In this document: piece by piece, positions 7,085 to 13,584 of the stretch
Layout: each line of letters begins with the position of its first letter
How positions within the stretch are numbered: position 1 is the stretch's first letter
Assembly (NCBI GenBank): GCA_025451135.1
Contig: JANWKW010000103.1
Coordinates: 1 to 13,584, forward strand
Length of the DNA: 13,584 bases
Origin: Vulcanimicrobiia bacterium
Lineage (GTDB): Bacteria; Vulcanimicrobiota; Vulcanimicrobiia; Vulcanimicrobiales; Vulcanimicrobiaceae
Direction: 5' to 3'
Program-made: the position numbers and the translations under genes
The notes under the pieces: generated by a model
The model's database searches: none
What the model was told of the DNA's origin: nothing
Seen by the model: only the letters and a program-made list of their open reading frames with translations

Positions 7085-7746
7085 CGCTCTCCGGCGACCG
7101 GGCGGCGCGCGTGACGGTGGGACTCGGCTCGTGCGCCCAACTGATGGCGGTCGCCGAAGGCTTCGGACGGATCGACGGCGTGCCGGCCGCGAACGCCGCG
7201 CTCCAGCGCCTGCGGATGGCGTTCGAACGCCAGCGCCGCTCGCACCGGCTCGGGCGCGCGCTCGAACGGCCCGAAAGCGCGGCCGCGCTGCTCTCCGGCG
7301 CGATCGCGCGGCTGAACGACGAGATGTTCGGGCGGGCGGCCTCGCACGCGGACTACGTCTCGGCGGGCTGCTCGATCACCGCGGTGCTGGTGGTGCGCGG
7401 CTACGCGGTCGTCGCGCATCTGGGCGCGACCGCGGCCTACCTCACCCGCGAGGGCCGCTCGCGCGCGATGACCCCGCAGCACGTCATCGCCGAGCTGCCG
7501 GTGCGTGTGCTGACGCGCGCGCTCGGCATCCAGCCGCGCTGCGACGCGACCATGGCGACCTTCGAGATCGAGGACGGCGATACGCTGGTGCTGACCGACG
7601 CGAGCAATCGCCGGCTGATCGTGCGGCAGTTCGGACGCGACGACCTGGAAGGCGTCGCCTGGCACGGCGTGGCGCGCGACGGGGCGGCGCTGGCCCGGAT
7701 CGGCGCGGCCGTCTTCTTCGCCCTCGCGTTCTTGTGCGTTCGCTGA
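7075..7746 (+). CDS. Degenerate PP2C-type phosphatase homologue (probable pseudophosphatase)
   Basis: 223 residues from a GTG with GGGAG six bases upstream (7064-7068), overlapping the FHA gene by 10 bases. Traces of a PP2C fold can be followed in order: MAVAEGFGR (24-32) where active enzymes have VADGMGG; GCSITAVLVV (98-107) where they have GTT; AHLGATAAYL (114-123) where they have HVGDSRAYL; TRALG (147-151); and GDTLVLTDASNR (168-179) where they have GDxLLLCSDGLTD. Most of the metal-binding Asp positions are changed, only D175 being retained, and the N-terminal R..NED motif is absent. The C-terminus has one membrane helix (about 206-221). Position between fhaB-like and SEDS genes is that of pstP in Actinobacteria. 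Inferred: a membrane-anchored, catalytically impaired relative of PstP. Fold assignment is moderate. Confidence 0.68.
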   Translation: MGVALSGDRAARVTVGLGSCAQLMAVAEGFGRIDGVPAANAALQRLRMAFERQRRSHRLGRALERPESAAALLSGAIARLNDEMFGRAASHADYVSAGCSITAVLVVRGYAVVAHLGATAAYLTREGRSRAMTPQHVIAELPVRVLTRALGIQPRCDATMATFEIEDGDTLVLTDASNRRLIVRQFGRDDLEGVAWHGVARDGAALARIGAAVFFALAFLCVR

Positions 7747-8984
7747 TCCCGGTCGTCCGCCGGCTCTGGCCGATGGCGCTGGCGCTCGCGCTCTCGGCGT
7801 TCGTGCTCTCGTTCGCGCCGCCCGGGACGATCGGACCGGCCTGGCTGGACGCGGCCATCGCGATCGCGGCGCTCGCATGGGTGGGAGTGCAGCCCTTCGA
7901 TGCGGAGCGCGACGACCTGCTGCCGGCGTTGGCGGTGATGCTCGCCTCGTTCGGGCTCCTGTTGATCGCGCGCGTCTCGCCTGACCTCGCGCACAAACAG
8001 CAGTACTGGCTACTGATCTCGCTCGCGCTGGTGCTCTGCGCCGGGCCGTTGTTCACGCGCTTCCGCCGGCTCGCAGGCTACAAGTACATCTGGATCCTGG
8101 GGTCGTTCGTGCTGTTCCTGATGCTGGTGATCTTCGGCCACGAGGTCAACGGCGCGCGCCTGTGGATCCAGCTCGGTCCGATCCAGCTCGAACCGGTCGA
8201 ACTGATCAAGCTCTTCATCGTGCTCTTCCTGGCCGCGTATCTGGCCGAGACCGCCGACGTGATCGCGGCCGCAAAACCGTGGTCGATCCGCTCGAACCTG
8301 AAATATCTGGGTCCGCTCTTCATCGGCTGGGGCGCGTCGATGGCGATCCTGGTGCTGCAGCGCGACCTCGGCATGGCGACGCTGCTGCTGGCGACCTTCG
8401 CGGTGCTGCTCTATGCCGCGACCCGGCGGATCGACCTGGTCGCGGGCGGATTCGCCGTCTTCGGACTGGCCGCGTATTGGGCGGTGCATCACTACGCCTA
8501 CGTCCAGACGCGCATCGACGTCTGGCGCAATCCGTTCGCCGACGCGCTCGGCGCCGGCTATCAATCGGCGCAGAGCTACTACGCGCTCGCGGCCGGCGGC
8601 ATCTTCGGGACCGGCTACCGGCTCGGCCACCCGACGTACATCCCGGACGTCGCCACCGACTATATCTACGCGTCGCTCTCCGAAGAGTTCGGACTGATCG
8701 GCGCGTGCGTGCTGCTGGTGCTGTTCCTGACGGTGGTGCGCCGGATCTTCGCGATCGGCACGCATCAGCCGGATCTCTACACGAAACTGCTCGCGGTCGG
8801 CCTGGCCGCGACGCTCGGCGTGCAGGTCGCGATCATCGTGGGCGGCGTGGTCGGGCTCTTCCCGCTGACCGGCATCACGCTGCCGTTCGTCTCGTACGGC
8901 GGCAGCTCGCTGGTCGCCAACACGCTGCTGATCGGTCTGGTCTGGGCGATGAGCGCGCGCCCGCGTCCGCGCCCGGCGGCGTGA
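7734..8984 (+). CDS. SEDS family peptidoglycan glycosyltransferase (FtsW/RodA type)
   Basis: 416 residues with about ten membrane segments. Known: SEDS proteins polymerise lipid II into glycan strands, normally with a class B PBP that crosslinks them. Conserved blocks: GARLWIQLGPIQLEPVELIK (140-159; the usual P-S-E is P-V-E), LQRDLGMATLL (208-218), NPFADALGAGYQSAQSYYALAAGG (266-289) with D270 near the position of the essential Asp of RodA/FtsW, DYIYASLSEEFGLIGA (309-324) and GITLPFVSYGGSSL (380-393). Sequence alone does not separate FtsW from RodA; synteny with fhaA-fhaB-pstP favours the actinobacterial rodA position. The start chosen is a GTG that overlaps the upstream gene by 13 bases and has no clear ribosome binding site, so ATG 7773 is an alternative. 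No PBP2-type gene follows it here. Confidence 0.93.
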   Translation: MRSLIPVVRRLWPMALALALSAFVLSFAPPGTIGPAWLDAAIAIAALAWVGVQPFDAERDDLLPALAVMLASFGLLLIARVSPDLAHKQQYWLLISLALVLCAGPLFTRFRRLAGYKYIWILGSFVLFLMLVIFGHEVNGARLWIQLGPIQLEPVELIKLFIVLFLAAYLAETADVIAAAKPWSIRSNLKYLGPLFIGWGASMAILVLQRDLGMATLLLATFAVLLYAATRRIDLVAGGFAVFGLAAYWAVHHYAYVQTRIDVWRNPFADALGAGYQSAQSYYALAAGGIFGTGYRLGHPTYIPDVATDYIYASLSEEFGLIGACVLLVLFLTVVRRIFAIGTHQPDLYTKLLAVGLAATLGVQVAIIVGGVVGLFPLTGITLPFVSYGGSSLVANTLLIGLVWAMSARPRPRPAA

Positions 8985-9763
8985 GCCGGTTCGCGCTCGT
9001 CTTCTGGGGTCTGGTCGCGGCGTGCGGCCTGGCCGCGATCGTCGCGGGGATGATCGGCAACCCGCGCGTCGCCGCGCGCGCGGCCGCGAATCGGAAGGTG
9101 GTCGTCGCCGTCGCGCCGGCGCGCGCCGCGTCGACGCCATCCCCGCGCCGGACGCGCGCGACGTTCGGCGACGATTGGGACGTCGTGGTCGATCGCCCGC
9201 CGTCGCCCGATGCCGACGGCAGCGCGCGCGTCGCGGTGGTGGTCGGGCCGTGCGGTTCGGACGGCGCCCTGGACGCGGCGTTCGCGCGGCTGGACGTCCC
9301 GCTCGCGATGGTCATCGATCCGGCCGGTCCCGACGCGCTCGCCGCGGCCGGTTACGCGCGATCGCAACGCAAGCCGTTCTATCTCCAGGTCGGCCGGGTG
9401 CCGTCGCCCGGCGCGATCGGCGCTCTGCTGACGCGCTTCGACGGCGCCGCCGGGTTCGCGTCGGCCGACCCGCACGGGATGGCCGCAGCGCTGGCCGGCA
9501 CGAGCCTCGCCTTCGTCGACGAACGCGGCCTCGCCGACCCGGCGCCGTTCGCGAAGGCCGGGACCGGATTGCTCCGGCGCGACCTGACGGTCGACGAGCG
9601 CGATGCTTCCGGCTACGTCTCGTTCATGCTGGGCCGCGCCGCCGTGCTGGGCGCGGCTCGTGGCCGGACGGTCGCGTGGATGCGCCCGCGGGCCGCAAGC
9701 CTGCAGGCGCTGCGCGCGTTCGCCGCGTCGCACGGGCGCGACGTGGTCGCGCCGGCGCCCTAG
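8981..9763 (+). CDS. Membrane-anchored protein with a divergent polysaccharide-deacetylase-like (YibQ-type) domain
   Basis: 260 residues from a GTG overlapping the SEDS stop (GTGA). One N-terminal membrane helix (about 5-25), then a low-complexity Ala/Arg/Pro linker (about 28-80), then a folded domain. Its layout recalls the divergent polysaccharide deacetylase family (PF04748, YibQ): VAVVVGPCGSDGALDAAFA (84-102) for the first strand, LDVPLAMVIDP (104-114), GAAGFASADPHGMAAAL (155-171) for the usual vGvNNHmGS block, LAFVDERG (176-183) for FFVDSRT, and RRDLTVDER (199-207) for RDVFLD. The Asp pair and the His that bind metal in that family are not visible, so catalysis is doubtful. It is the last gene of the long run, where Actinobacteria have a transpeptidase gene. 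The assignment is from pattern, without an alignment. Confidence 0.55.
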   Translation: MSRFALVFWGLVAACGLAAIVAGMIGNPRVAARAAANRKVVVAVAPARAASTPSPRRTRATFGDDWDVVVDRPPSPDADGSARVAVVVGPCGSDGALDAAFARLDVPLAMVIDPAGPDALAAAGYARSQRKPFYLQVGRVPSPGAIGALLTRFDGAAGFASADPHGMAAALAGTSLAFVDERGLADPAPFAKAGTGLLRRDLTVDERDASGYVSFMLGRAAVLGAARGRTVAWMRPRAASLQALRAFAASHGRDVVAPAP

Positions 9764-9830
9764 GTGGGGCAGGCATCCCCGAGCGGAGTAGAGTAGCCAG
9801 ACGCAAAGCCGTTCGTCAGGAGGTATCGTG
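9764..9830 (+). promoter_or_regulatory. Leader of the cytochrome gene: strong ribosome binding site and small hairpin
   Basis: This is one of the few spacers in the window. AGGAGGT at 9818-9824 is the best Shine-Dalgarno sequence seen here. It lies six bases before ATG 9831 and only three before GTG 9828, so it fixes the start at 9831. Upstream, GGGG and CCCC around a 7-base loop (within 9764-9785) form a short hairpin, followed by GAGTAGAGTAG. No convincing -35/-10 pair is visible. Confidence 0.55.
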
Positions 9831-10304
9831 ATGAAACCCGTGTTCTCTGTGGTGCTCGCCGGTTGTGCCCTCGGATTGCTCGTCACCGCGTGCGGAGGCG
9901 GGTCGTCGAGTTCGACCACCACCACGACCACGACGACCGCCTCGGCGGCACCGGCCGCGACGGCGGGCGGCATGAGCGCTGCCGCGCCGGGCGACGGTGC
10001 GAAGGTCTACGATACCAACTGCTCCTCGTGCCACGGCGCGACGGGTCAGGGCCAGCCGGGCGCGTTCCCGCCGCTGGCCGGCAATCCGGTCGTCACCGGC
10101 GACGCGGGCAAGGTCATCCACATCGTCAAGGCTGGCTTGACCGGCAGCATCTCGGTCAACGGCCACGCCTACAACGGCACGATGCCGGCATGGGGCACGA
10201 GCCTGAGCAACGGCGATATCGCCGCCGCGGTCACGTTCATCCGCTCGTCGTGGGGCAACAAGGCCTCGGCCGTCACCGAAGCCCAAGTCGCCGCCGCGAA
10301 ATAG
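9831..10304 (+). CDS. Lipoprotein c-type cytochrome (class I, single haem)
   Basis: 157 residues. A lipoprotein signal peptide ends in LLVTAC (lipobox; Cys21 would be lipidated), so the protein should be anchored to the outer face of a membrane. A linker with four Ser and eight consecutive Thr (25-36), then Ala-rich, separates the anchor from the haem domain. Haem binding: CSSCH (64-68) attaches haem covalently, and M118 in GTMPAWG is the likely second axial ligand. The rest (GQPGAFPPLAGNPVV, DIAAAVTFIRSSWGN) is typical of small cytochrome c domains that carry electrons in respiratory chains. Start chosen by the ribosome binding site spacing; GTG 9828 directly before it is a poorer choice. 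It has its own leader after the long run and converges on the metalloprotease gene with three bases between. The redox partner is not in the window. Confidence 0.92.
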   Translation: MKPVFSVVLAGCALGLLVTACGGGSSSSTTTTTTTTASAAPAATAGGMSAAAPGDGAKVYDTNCSSCHGATGQGQPGAFPPLAGNPVVTGDAGKVIHIVKAGLTGSISVNGHAYNGTMPAWGTSLSNGDIAAAVTFIRSSWGNKASAVTEAQVAAAK

Positions 10305-10307
10305 CCG

Positions 10308-10895
10308 CTAGGCCGCCGCTTCGGCGGCGAATTCCACGGCGAACAGGTCGTCGACGTAGGCGTAGATCTCGGGATCGATCCGTCGCAGCCGCTCGCGCGT
10401 CGCGGGCGGCCACGGCGAGGCGGGATCGTTGATCTCCACGTAGGCGCGCAACGCCTCGGCGAAATACTCGTCCAGTCCGGTCGACGCGTACGGCGTGACG
10501 TACTCGCGCGCCGCCGCGAAAGCCGCGCGCACGCGCGGATCGAGACCCGAACGATAGACGCCGCCGCCGAGCGCGCAATCCAATGCGTGACCGAACTCAT
10601 GCGCGATCGTCATCGCCGACCGCGAGCGCAGATAGACGGTGCGCTCTTCGACGACGAACAATCCGGCCGGCGGCGCCGGCCAGCCGTCGACGTCGACGCC
10701 CATCCGCGCGAGCGCCGGCGAGGCTGCGTCGTAGCGTTCGCCCGGCGCGAGCGTCACGACCCGCACGCGGCGGGCCGCGGCATACCGCAGCGTGCCCGGC
10801 CCGAAGCGCGTCAGGGTGGCGACGACCGCAGGCTCCTCGGCGGCGTCGCCCCGCTGCAGTAGGCGTTCGACGTAGAGAGCGGCGCGCGTATCCAT
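10308..10895 (-). CDS. HExxH metalloprotease resembling the anthrax lethal factor catalytic domain (ATLF-like)
   Basis: 195 residues, ATG start. The zinc site is clear: AMTIAHEFGHALD contains HEFGH (99-103), and YASTGLDEYFAEALRAYVE (136-154) gives Glu residues E143 and E147, one of which should be the third ligand as in gluzincins. The pairing of HEFGHALD with a downstream STxxEYFAEAxRxY block is what I associate with the ATLF domain family (PF07737), which includes anthrax lethal factor; most relatives are small stand-alone bacterial proteins of unknown role. No signal peptide, membrane helix or lipobox is visible, so it is probably cytoplasmic unless it leaves by an unrecognised route. It is transcribed alone, divergent from the small secreted protein gene, with a weak ribosome binding site. 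A toxin role should not be assumed. Substrate unknown. Confidence 0.72.
   Translation of the reverse strand: MDTRAALYVERLLQRGDAAEEPAVVATLTRFGPGTLRYAAARRVRVVTLAPGERYDAASPALARMGVDVDGWPAPPAGLFVVEERTVYLRSRSAMTIAHEFGHALDCALGGGVYRSGLDPRVRAAFAAAREYVTPYASTGLDEYFAEALRAYVEINDPASPWPPATRERLRRIDPEIYAYVDDLFAVEFAAEAAA
10312..10328. terminator. GC-rich hairpin at a convergent gene junction
   Basis: GCCGCCG (10312-10318), a CTT loop, then CGGCGGC (10322-10328) form a perfect 7-base-pair stem. It begins eight bases after the cytochrome stop codon and lies in the last codons (Ala/Glu-rich tail) of the opposing metalloprotease gene. No T-tract follows on either strand, so it is a possible pause or terminator rather than a classic one. 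Ala-codon composition could also produce it by chance. Confidence 0.33.
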
Positions 10896-10931
10896 AACCG
10901 TTCAAGCATAGGCGCTCTCCATTGACTGGCG

Positions 10932-11399
10932 ATGGCGCGGGTATGGCCGGATGATGAATGGAACCAAGCGAGGCGATGCACCGTTGAGGGAGCACGATCT
11001 CGAACCCAGCCGGAGGCCGCTATCAAACAGATCCTCGCCACCACGATCCTCGCGCTCGCCGTGGCGGGCGGCGCCGGCGCCGCGACCGGTCCGGTCACCG
11101 ACAGTTCCGTCGGCATCAACAACCGGTCGATCGATGGATGGGTCAACGTGACCGCCTACGCCGGGACGGCGCGCGTCCTGACGTTCTGCGTCGGACCCGG
11201 CAAGATCAAACAGGAGGGCGTCGCGCTTCACGCGGTCACGCGCGTCGTCGTCGAGATCGCACGCGGGTCGGATTGTTCCGCGCGCGCGAACGCCGTCGTC
11301 CGCGAGCTTCCCGTACATATGGTCACGCCGACCCGCGCCCTTGCCCTCGGCTTCGTGAACGGCGAGCGCGGCGCTTATACGGTGATCGACCGCCTCTAA
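10932..11399 (+). CDS. Small secreted protein of unknown function; true start probably ATC 11022
   Basis: The outer bounds use the only canonical upstream start, ATG 10932 (155 residues), but that gives an implausible charged 30-residue leader and has no ribosome binding site. GGAGG at 11012-11016 lies five bases before an in-frame ATC (11022), and translation from there gives a textbook signal peptide, (M)KQILATTILALAVAGGAGA, with cleavage after AGA, and a mature protein of about 105 residues. I favour that shorter form. The mature part has two cysteines (in LTFCVGPG and GSDCSAR) that could form a disulfide outside the cytoplasm. It has alternating hydrophobic stretches suggesting a small beta-rich fold. 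I recognise no family. It is divergent from the metalloprotease and stops 15 bases before the convergent PBP1C gene. Confidence 0.68.
   Translation: MARVWPDDEWNQARRCTVEGARSRTQPEAAIKQILATTILALAVAGGAGAATGPVTDSSVGINNRSIDGWVNVTAYAGTARVLTFCVGPGKIKQEGVALHAVTRVVVEIARGSDCSARANAVVRELPVHMVTPTRALALGFVNGERGAYTVIDRL
11012..11016 (+). promoter_or_regulatory. Ribosome binding site GGAGG in front of an ATC codon
   Basis: GGAGG followed by CCGCT and then ATC AAA CAG. The five-base spacing is ideal for initiation at ATC 11022. The next codons encode a signal peptide, so this site argues for a non-canonical start, or for an ATG changed to ATC by mutation or sequence error. Confidence 0.45.
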
Positions 11400-11414
11400 C
11401 GAGCGTCGCGCGCG

Positions 11415-13584
11415 CTACTTCGAGAACGTGAAGCCGGGCCGGTTGCCGTGAGGCGGCGGTACGACCCGGATCGTCACGCTCGCGCGCCGTCCGCCGGCGC
11501 GCGCTTCGATCGCCCACGTACCGAGCTGCAGCGGCCAGAACGCGTGACCTTGCGCGTCGAGCGGCAGCGCCCGTCCGCCGACGCGCCAGGCGACGGGACC
11601 GCGCGCGATCGCGCGCAGTTCGATGCGCTCGCTCGCGCGCGCGACGGCGGTCGCGGCCGGCACGAAGGCGAACGTATCGCCATCGCGCGGTGCGAGGATG
11701 CGCAGCGCGCCGGTCGACGCGTCCTGTTGCGCGAGCCACGCGTCGTACTCGCTCCCGAGCCCGGCCGGCGGCCGGCTCCATAGCGCTAGATCCTTGGGAC
11801 GCAGCCATTCGACCACGACCGCCGGACAGCGCGCGTCGGGTTTGCGGCCGGTGGTCGCGCAGATCGGACGACGCACGTAGCCGGCCGGCGCGGGGAAGGG
11901 CGCCGGGTCGCGGGCTTCGTGCAGGTGCAGCATGATGCGGTTCCAGAGCGGCCCGGCACCGGTGACGCCCGAGACGTCGCGCATCGCCGATCCGTCGAAG
12001 TTGCCGACCCAGACGCCGACCGTGTAGTCGCGCGAAAAGCCGACCGTCCAGGTGTCGCGGAAGTCCGACGACGTGCCGGTCTTCACCGCCGCCGGAAACG
12101 GCAGTTCCAAGATCGAGTGCAAGCCGAACGATTTGGTGCGCGCCTGCGGATCCGCGAGCATATCTGCGATCAGCTGCCAGGTGGATGGATCGCCGACGGG
12201 TGCGGCGGCCGCCGGCGGTTCGCCGGCCTGCATCCGCAACGGGACGGCCGCGCCGGCGCGCGCCGCGGTCGCGTACGCGTGGGTCAACTCCCAGAGCGAG
12301 ACCTCGCCCGAGCCGAGCGTCAGGCCGAGACCGTAGTACGACGCCGGCTTGTCGAGATGGGCGAAGCCGAGCGCGTGCAGGCGATCGAGCAGCGGATCCA
12401 CGCCGAGCGACGACAGCACGCCGACGGCCGGCACGTTGAGCGAGTTCGCCAGCGCGTAGCGCACCCGCACCGGCCCGGAGAAGCGGGTGGAGTAATCGGC
12501 GGGTTGATAGAGCTTACCGCCCGGGATCGCATAGGTCGCGGGGACGTCGGCGAGGATGGTGTTGGGCGCGATGGTGCCGCGCTCGAGCGCGAGTTCGTAG
12601 GTGAACGGCTTGAGCGACGATCCGGGCTGCCGCAGGGCCTGGACGCCGTCGTTGCGCCCGAGCGCGTCGTCGGCGAAGTAGTCGGGCGAACCGACGTAGG
12701 CGAGCACGTCGCCGGTCACGTTGTCGATCACCAGTGCGGCCGCGTCCGTCACGTGACGATCGGCGAGGGCCCGCACCACCTGGGCCGTCTGGGCCTGGAC
12801 GAAGCGCTGCAGCGACGCGTCGATGGTCGTGCGCACGACGGTCGCGCCGGGCGCGACCCGCGGATAGAGGTAGAACAGGGCGTGCTGCGCGGCGAGCAGT
12901 CCGCCGTCTGGCGGAAGCACGTGCAACTGCTCGGCGGCCGCCGTGCGCGCTTGGGCGGGCGAGATCGCTCCGGTCGCGGCCATCCGCGCCAAGATGTAGC
13001 GCTGGCGCGCGCGCAGATCGTCCCAGTGCGCGTACGGCGAGAGCCGTGCCGGGTCGTTCGGGATGGCCGCCAGCAGAGCGGCCTGGGCGAGGTCGAGTTC
13101 GCCCGCGCCGACGCCGAAGTACGTGCGGGCGGCGGCGTCGACCCCGTAGCGATTGCCGCCCATCGGTACCCGGTTGACGTAGGCTTCGAGCAGCGCGTCG
13201 GGCGACGACCGGATCGCGAGCCGTTCGGCGCCGCCGATCTGGGCGAGCTTGCCGCGCAGACCGGCAGGCTGGTCCCACAGGCTGCGGGCGACCTGCATCG
13301 CGATGGTCGAACCCCCGCTGCGCGCCCGGCCGTAGACGACATATTCGCGCGCGGCTCGCGCGAGCGCGAGCGCGTCGACGGCGCCGTGGGCGCGGAAGCG
13401 CGCGACCTCGCCGGCGACGATGGCACGGACGAAGGCCGGCGCGACCGCCTCGAGCGGAACCCAGGCGGCGTGATCGGAGTCCGAGGCCAGCACCGTCCCG
13501 AGCGGAGCGCCGCTGCGGTCGGTGAAGGCGACGGCGCCGCGCCCGTGCGGCAATCTCGAGGCGTCGACGCCGGCCCAATCGGCC
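11415..13584 (-). CDS. pbpC: Penicillin-binding protein 1C-like bifunctional peptidoglycan synthase, 5' end outside window
   Basis: Open to the window edge, about 722 residues visible; the cytoplasmic tail and membrane anchor are missing. Numbering below starts at the TTG at 13551-13553. GT51 glycosyltransferase domain: GEVARFRAHGAVD with the likely catalytic E49, GGSTIAMQVARSLW (80-93), EAYVNRVPMGGNRYGVDAAARTYFG (123-147). Transpeptidase domain: GSSLKPF with S312 and K315, SLN (371-373), KTGTS (491-495), all intact. A C-terminal PBP1C-type domain follows (about 615-700; RILAPRDGDTFAF onward). Known: class A PBPs polymerise and crosslink peptidoglycan outside the cytoplasmic membrane; PBP1C often accompanies an alpha-2-macroglobulin gene, which is not visible. 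The first GT motif deviates from EDxxFxxHxG (EVARFRAHGA). It converges on the small secreted gene with a 15-base gap. Confidence 0.93.
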   Translation of the reverse strand, partial: ADWAGVDASRLPHGRGAVAFTDRSGAPLGTVLASDSDHAAWVPLEAVAPAFVRAIVAGEVARFRAHGAVDALALARAAREYVVYGRARSGGSTIAMQVARSLWDQPAGLRGKLAQIGGAERLAIRSSPDALLEAYVNRVPMGGNRYGVDAAARTYFGVGAGELDLAQAALLAAIPNDPARLSPYAHWDDLRARQRYILARMAATGAISPAQARTAAAEQLHVLPPDGGLLAAQHALFYLYPRVAPGATVVRTTIDASLQRFVQAQTAQVVRALADRHVTDAAALVIDNVTGDVLAYVGSPDYFADDALGRNDGVQALRQPGSSLKPFTYELALERGTIAPNTILADVPATYAIPGGKLYQPADYSTRFSGPVRVRYALANSLNVPAVGVLSSLGVDPLLDRLHALGFAHLDKPASYYGLGLTLGSGEVSLWELTHAYATAARAGAAVPLRMQAGEPPAAAAPVGDPSTWQLIADMLADPQARTKSFGLHSILELPFPAAVKTGTSSDFRDTWTVGFSRDYTVGVWVGNFDGSAMRDVSGVTGAGPLWNRIMLHLHEARDPAPFPAPAGYVRRPICATTGRKPDARCPAVVVEWLRPKDLALWSRPPAGLGSEYDAWLAQQDASTGALRILAPRDGDTFAFVPAATAVARASERIELRAIARGPVAWRVGGRALPLDAQGHAFWPLQLGTWAIEARAGGRRASVTIRVVPPPHGNRPGFTFSK

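Noticed and set aside
9903..9945. Simple repeat of ACC/ACG codons in the cytochrome gene as a phase-variation tract
   Set aside because: It is an in-frame Ser/Thr linker with mixed ACC and ACG codons, not a uniform slippage tract, and such linkers are common after lipoprotein anchors.
10922..10947. Full promoter with TTGACT (-35) and TATGGC (-10)
   Set aside because: The spacing is only 14 bases and the -10 is poor. I use the TTGACT only as weak support against ATG 10932 being the start.

Overview
The window is bacterial, high-GC chromosomal DNA (roughly two thirds G+C), packed with genes and with almost no intergenic space. I see no phage, IS or plasmid genes and no RNA genes. The mix suggests a deep-branching high-GC phylum rather than a model organism. 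It has HslUV, a Firmicute-style def-fmt-rsmB run, an actinobacterial-style fhaA-fhaB-PP2C-SEDS run, PBP1C, and a hairpin-like repeat of the TCCTTCGAGAC...CTCAGGATGA type. My low-confidence guess is Eremiobacterota (WPS-2)-like; 16S or single-copy marker genes from the contig would decide.

Layout. (1) 1-1829, plus: the 3' part of hslV overlaps hslU (ATGA), giving the two-part HslUV protease. (2) 1834-3132, minus: a tight three-gene unit, yhhN-like membrane protein, then a 74-aa unknown, then a nucleotidyltransferase of the AbiEii/DUF6036 kind. It converges on hslU with a 4-base gap. (3) 3133-3207: a short divergent spacer holding the repeat. (4) 3208-9763, plus: one long run of overlapping or nearly touching genes, def, fmt, rsmB, fhaA-like (DUF3662+FHA), fhaB-like (TM+FHA), a degenerate PP2C, a FtsW/RodA SEDS glycosyltransferase and a divergent polysaccharide-deacetylase-like membrane protein. 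(5) 9831-10304, plus: a lipoprotein c-type cytochrome with its own strong ribosome binding site. (6) 10308-10895, minus: a small HExxH metalloprotease resembling the anthrax lethal factor catalytic domain. (7) 10932-11399, plus: a small secreted unknown whose best start is probably a non-canonical ATC. (8) 11415-13584, minus: the 3' part of a PBP1C-like bifunctional peptidoglycan synthase.

How it fits together. The long plus-strand run joins N-terminal formyl-Met handling (def, fmt) and 16S rRNA methylation (rsmB) to a phospho-signalling and cell-wall module (two FHA proteins, a PP2C relative, a SEDS polymerase). In Actinobacteria the equivalent run continues with a class B PBP and Ser/Thr kinases. 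Here neither follows. The PP2C has lost most metal-binding residues, and the PBP position is taken by a YibQ-like protein that also seems to lack its catalytic residues. That remodelled module is the most interesting part of the window.
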